From Aurantiochytrium sp. KH105 (taxonomy: Eukaryota > Sar > Bigyra > Thraustochytrida > Thraustochytriidae), in the NCBI GenBank assembly GCA_003116975.1, contig BGKB01000151.1, positions 100,260 through 164,259 on the forward strand: 64,000 nucleotides of DNA, in the 5' to 3' direction. Within the stretch, counting starts at the first letter, position 1; every line of letters starts with the position of its first letter. Below the pieces are notes generated by a model. The model had not been told where the DNA came from and did no database searches. It saw nothing but the letters and a program-made list of their open reading frames with translations. The position numbers and the translations under genes were made by a program. Shown piece after piece: positions 60,792 through 64,000 of the stretch.

Positions 60792-62516
60792 CTATGCTCG
60801 AAGTCGAGCCCATGCTTGCTGCACGACAGCGAAATCGCTAAAGAATGGATCCTTTTCTCCACCAGGTTTTGGTGCGCATCTCGCCACGTGCTGATGACAA
60901 GCCTGTGGGTTATTGCCTTTATCCTGGAGACACCTTGCGCAGAAACGACACGGGCAAACGCCGCATGACAGGGCACAGCAGCCGTTAAAGTTGGCAAAGG
61001 CTGTCGAGCAGCGCGGGCATGACATGACGAGAACTGAATCTTGAATTGTGTGAATGTGAGTCTGCGTCGTCGGATCCAGCCCATGTTCACGCAGAGCTGC
61101 ATCGAGACGAAACTAGAGCTGGCGCTCCTGCTCGGCTGCGGCGTCTCGCTCAAAATGCTTGCGCACAATGTTGAGCCAATTTGCAAAGTCTTCTGGGACA
61201 GCAGTTGCTATGGCATGTCCTCTGATGAGGAGTTCGCAGTCTGACGCGACACAACACATGCTGCCATCGCGCAAGAAGTTCACGTGAGCATCAGGCTGAG
61301 TCGCGGCACGGACTGCGTGGCCCAAGCACTCTTTGCACGTAAAGTGACCGTCAGCGCAAGAGACGCCCTCATCGGCGGGATAAATGTCGAGGCAAATGGC
61401 ACACGAGGCCTCCTTTACAGGCTCGACCTGAAAGGCCTCGTGATGCAAGACCTCGAGTGCAGTAGGCCGCTGACTTGGATCTTCAGACCGCAGAGACGAT
61501 ATTAGTGACTTGGTTGCTTCTGATATCTCTGTGTTCTCGAAGAGCTTCGCGAGAACTACGCTCACAGAGAACATGTCCACGACAGACTCAATCTTGTCAA
61601 CAACTTCGTCGCGCAGCAGCTCGGGCGCCATGTGTTGCTTGGTCGTTTGCAAAGGCTGCGCCATGGTTTCGTCGTGCATCTAGACGCCGTCAAAGTCCCC
61701 TAGCACTGGTGAAAGACTTGGTGCAGGGAAGATATTCTTTGGCTTGATGTCGCAATGCACGAAACCTCGCGAGTGCAAATCGTGCAAACCGTAGAAAAGA
61801 CCGGTGGCGATGCCCTTGCGCGTCGCCAAGTCTGCAAACGGGTTGTCTCGAATCCAGGCATCAAGGTCGCCACCCTTGTAAAAGGGCACCAAAATGCAGC
61901 CCTGATGCGCATCCTGCATGAAGGCGCCCCGAATGCGCACAATACAGGCTGATTCTATTTGAGCAAGCACTGACGCTTGACGGTAAAAGCGACTGCTCCG
62001 CTTTTCGTTGGCGAGATGAAAGGATTTGAGCACAAATTCATGGCCATTTAGATCGCGTACATGCAGAACAAATTTGCCAGAATTGGATGAAAGCTGCGCG
62101 ACAGTCCTAAAATCTTCACGCTTTGCATTGGTCAGCCAGAGACCCAACGTGGACAGCTCGTGGGGTATGCTATTTTGTATGCGCAAGCTCTTGAGCCAAT
62201 CTTGGTTTTGTATCAATTCAGAAAAATGTTCTTCCGCATGCTTCAACACCCGTGCGCGCTCTTTGCGCAGCTCGCTGTCGAGCTTGTAAACACTCCCGAT
62301 CTGAGCAAGCTCATGCTTGAGGCCAGGAATTCGAGCTCGAGCTTCTGTATCTCCGTCATTGGCATCCTTGCGGGCGTAGCGAAGATCGTGTTCAAGCCGT
62401 TCACGCTTCCGCTTCGTTTTGTGCATGCTTTGCATACTCTCTTCTACGCCCGTCGTGCACGGCTCACACAGTCCGGGAACGTGCTGAGACAGCACCTCGG
62501 TGAGCTCTTTGACGCG
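60792..62516 (-). pseudogene. Paralogue of the LRR-kinase: kinase plus RING/RING2 modules, two in-frame stops
   Basis: One reading frame runs from 62516, just after a polypyrimidine tract and CAG acceptor, to a TAG at 60792-60794, interrupted by TAG at 61680-61682 and 61113-61115. The first part aligns with the LRR-kinase from its helical region (RVKELTEVLSQHVPGL against RVKVLGHLLSRLTSGL) through the kinase N-lobe, HCDIKPKNIF (Asp kept) and GDFDGV. The first TAG stands where the paralogue has CAG (Gln). The kinase C-lobe follows (PELLRDEVVDKIESVVDMFS; DPSQRPTALEVLHHEAF). Then CAICLDIYPADEGVSC-ADGHFTCKEC is a RING-type finger; after the second TAG, CPRCSTAFANFNGCCALSCG and CRFCARCL match a RING2/IBR-like module as in RBR ubiquitin ligases. 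No upstream LRR or ankyrin exons are visible. Readthrough or sequencing error is possible, but decay is simplest. Confidence 0.7.
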
Positions 62517-62625
62517 CTGTTGTAAAAAAAAATGACGAAAAAATAAGAAAATGAGGTGTGGCTTTGTGGCAGGAGATCGTGAGAGCGAGGAATGAAAGAG
62601 GCAACGCAAAGGCAGGAATGGTCAG
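62517..62625. repeat. Direct repeat at the paralogue's splice acceptor, copy 1
   Basis: Contains the A run, then GAGGTGTGGCTTTGTGGC, then GAGCGAGGAATG and AGAGGCAA. The same words recur in the same order at 63908-64000. On the minus strand it is the polypyrimidine tract and acceptor of the paralogue's exon. Confidence 0.75.
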
Positions 62626-63907
62626 CGAAATACTGAGGCAAGAGCTGAGCGTGGTTGCTTTTGCTGTCTATGACCACGTGCGACAGTGAAGGATGGTTCA
62701 ACTTGACCAAAAAAGACGAAATCATAATGGGAGCGAGTGCTCATGGCAGGCGTTTGCTACGTCACGGCCACGAAAAAAGTACGGACGTGGCAGGACGAGG
62801 CGGCGCAGGGTAAGAGCTAGTGCTGAGGCAAGCGCTGACCTCGCCGGCACAGTCATTGTCTCTGCAGTGGATGCGAAAAGCGGCTCGTTATCGAGAGCTA
62901 AAAAAAATGGCAAGCTGGCTGGGCTTGTTCGCCGCAGATCTCGCTGGGAAGGCTGCAGATCGTCCGCACATGCTATTTGCAGGCTTTAGCAAGATGTTGC
63001 GGCGTCATGTAAGCATTTTCGCATGGATCAGAGGCCTTGACGGTGGTCCATGAGGCGTTTATTTCACCGAGGAGGAGGTGAGCACGGGCGAGCGACGCCG
63101 CTACACAAGCTGCAGGCCTGGCGAGACGTGCTCGCCGGGCGGACAGGCACGAATGAGCACTAGGCAATATGGAGAGTCGTTTTCAAGATCATTGACACAG
63201 GTTGCAGGTGTGTTTGGTGAGGAAGAGAGCCCAGAATGCATTGCACGTGCAAAGTATTGGCTTGGAGATTGGTCTTACGGATAGAAAAAGGTGCCGCATC
63301 GTCAGCGAGTGGTCAAACTTGCGTGCAAGAGCTTGTGTGAGAGCTAGGCTGCGGATCAGAGAAATAAAAGCCGCGTTCGAGGTGCAAGAAGGTGAGCAAG
63401 GTAAAAGTGAACAGTATGGGACAGCGTTGGCAGCGCACGCGAGAGCACGCAAATGCAGTGCGATCATTGTCGCAGAGCTTGAGGAAGGCTGGCAGGCATG
63501 TGTCAGATCCACGGGAGCAGTTTTGGCAGCGTGCTGCTTGTGCAAGTCAAGGCTAGCGTCGTGAACGAGATGTTGCTTGGCTAAGTAGATGTGCTTTGGT
63601 CCGGCCTCAGCCTGCCGGCCCTGGCGGGTGATCTGCAAACGAGCTTGCCAAGACTGGTCCAAGTGAGTAGCTTGGCTCTACGATCTTTGTTTGGATCGAG
63701 CGACTGTTGTTGGAAAGAAAAGCATGCTAGTGCATTTGACCCTTTCATTTCTTGTTATTGAGCCGAGCTGTTTGTTGGTTGACACGTTGCCTGCAGAAGA
63801 GATGAGCAGCGTCGTAGGACAGAGCGACGCGTGCGATGCATAGGTCTTACACGGAGAGGTGGCGTGGCTAGATTTCGTCGGCGTGGGCGGAGAGCTCGTG
63901 CAGGCAG

Positions 63908-64000
63908 CGCTGTGTGAAAAAAAAAACACACACAAAAACACGAAAACGAGGTGTGGCTTTGTGGCGCGGGATCGAGCGAGCGAGGAATGGCAGAGGCAAG
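63908..64000. repeat. Direct repeat, copy 2 (window edge)
   Basis: Second copy of 62517-62625. Minus-strand sequence beyond the acceptor (CAGCGCTGCCTGCACGAGCT) is weakly similar to the start of the paralogue's exon but reaches a TAG quickly, suggesting another kinase-gene remnant that continues past the window. Confidence 0.6.

Larger units (their letters stand above)
62517..64000. other. Region upstream of the broken kinase paralogue
   Basis: 1.5 kb to the end of the window, with no convincing gene. An intron of the paralogue must begin here if the acceptor at 62517 is real. The first and last about 100 bp are copies of each other. Minus-strand frames of up to 157 codons (63189-63662) show no recognised domain. 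Confidence 0.45.

Noticed and set aside
61113-61682. Reassignment of TAG as a sense codon
   Set aside because: Several intact genes here (MATE, PI4K-like) end with TAG, so TAG is an ordinary stop; decay of this paralogue is simpler.
63189-63662. 157-codon minus-strand open frame
   Set aside because: No start context, domain or compositional sign of coding; it sits in repeat-bearing DNA upstream of a pseudogene.
1-64000. tRNA or rRNA genes
   Set aside because: I checked B-box-like GTTCGA words by eye and found none with a matching A-box and cloverleaf; a tRNAscan run would settle it.

Overview
The window is nuclear DNA from a single-celled eukaryote. It carries kinesins, an ATG18/WIPI autophagy protein, TMEM18, a Pol epsilon histone-fold subunit, spliceosomal introns of about 60-170 bp with GTACGT/GTAAGT donors, and GC-rich, microsatellite-filled intergenic DNA. 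The mix (long intron-poor genes, a CxxC...HGG zinc-repeat protein, a type II PI4K-like kinase, kinesin-light-chain-like TPR proteins, exon-per-repeat LRR genes) best fits a stramenopile, probably a labyrinthulomycete/thraustochytrid. That assignment is inference; no marker gene is present.

Left part (1-32 kb): mostly housekeeping genes, many single-exon, in divergent and convergent pairs. In order: the 3' end of an unknown gene; a flavin amine oxidase; an acidic coiled-coil protein; a seven-helix membrane protein; a kinesin-8-like motor; about 5 kb of simple-repeat DNA; a SPRY-domain protein; ATG18; TMEM18; an old-yellow-enzyme-type oxidoreductase (divergent from TMEM18 across two perfect TGACGTCA palindromes); a second kinesin; a CCCH zinc finger/methyltransferase-like protein; a TNFAIP8-like plus RGS fusion; and a MATE transporter.

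Middle (32-42 kb): a three-exon POLE3/Dpb4 gene, a large PI4K-gamma-like lipid kinase and a TPR protein of about 16 regular 42-residue repeats behind an unusual N-terminal domain.

Right part (42-64 kb): this looks like an accessory, receptor-type region. It holds (i) a signal-peptide / 11-LRR / transmembrane receptor in which every LRR is one 69-nt phase-2 exon; (ii) a CxxC...HGG repeat protein; (iii) a large gene with 15 ribonuclease-inhibitor-type LRRs, each one 84-nt phase-2 exon (one with an 18-nt insertion), then ankyrin-like repeats, a helical region and a protein kinase domain whose HRD aspartate is replaced by Asn; and (iv) a nearby paralogue of that kinase that keeps the Asp and continues into RING and RING2-like zinc modules, but is broken by two in-frame TAG codons. 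In (iii) the introns are nearly as alike as the exons, so the array grew recently by duplication of exon+intron units. I consider this LRR-ankyrin-kinase(-RBR) family, with its expandable exon cassette, the most interesting system in the window; an NLR-like sensing role is a hypothesis only.

Two assembly gaps (31803-31827 and 51923-52444) limit interpretation; the second removes the kinase C-lobe and whatever followed it in gene (iii).
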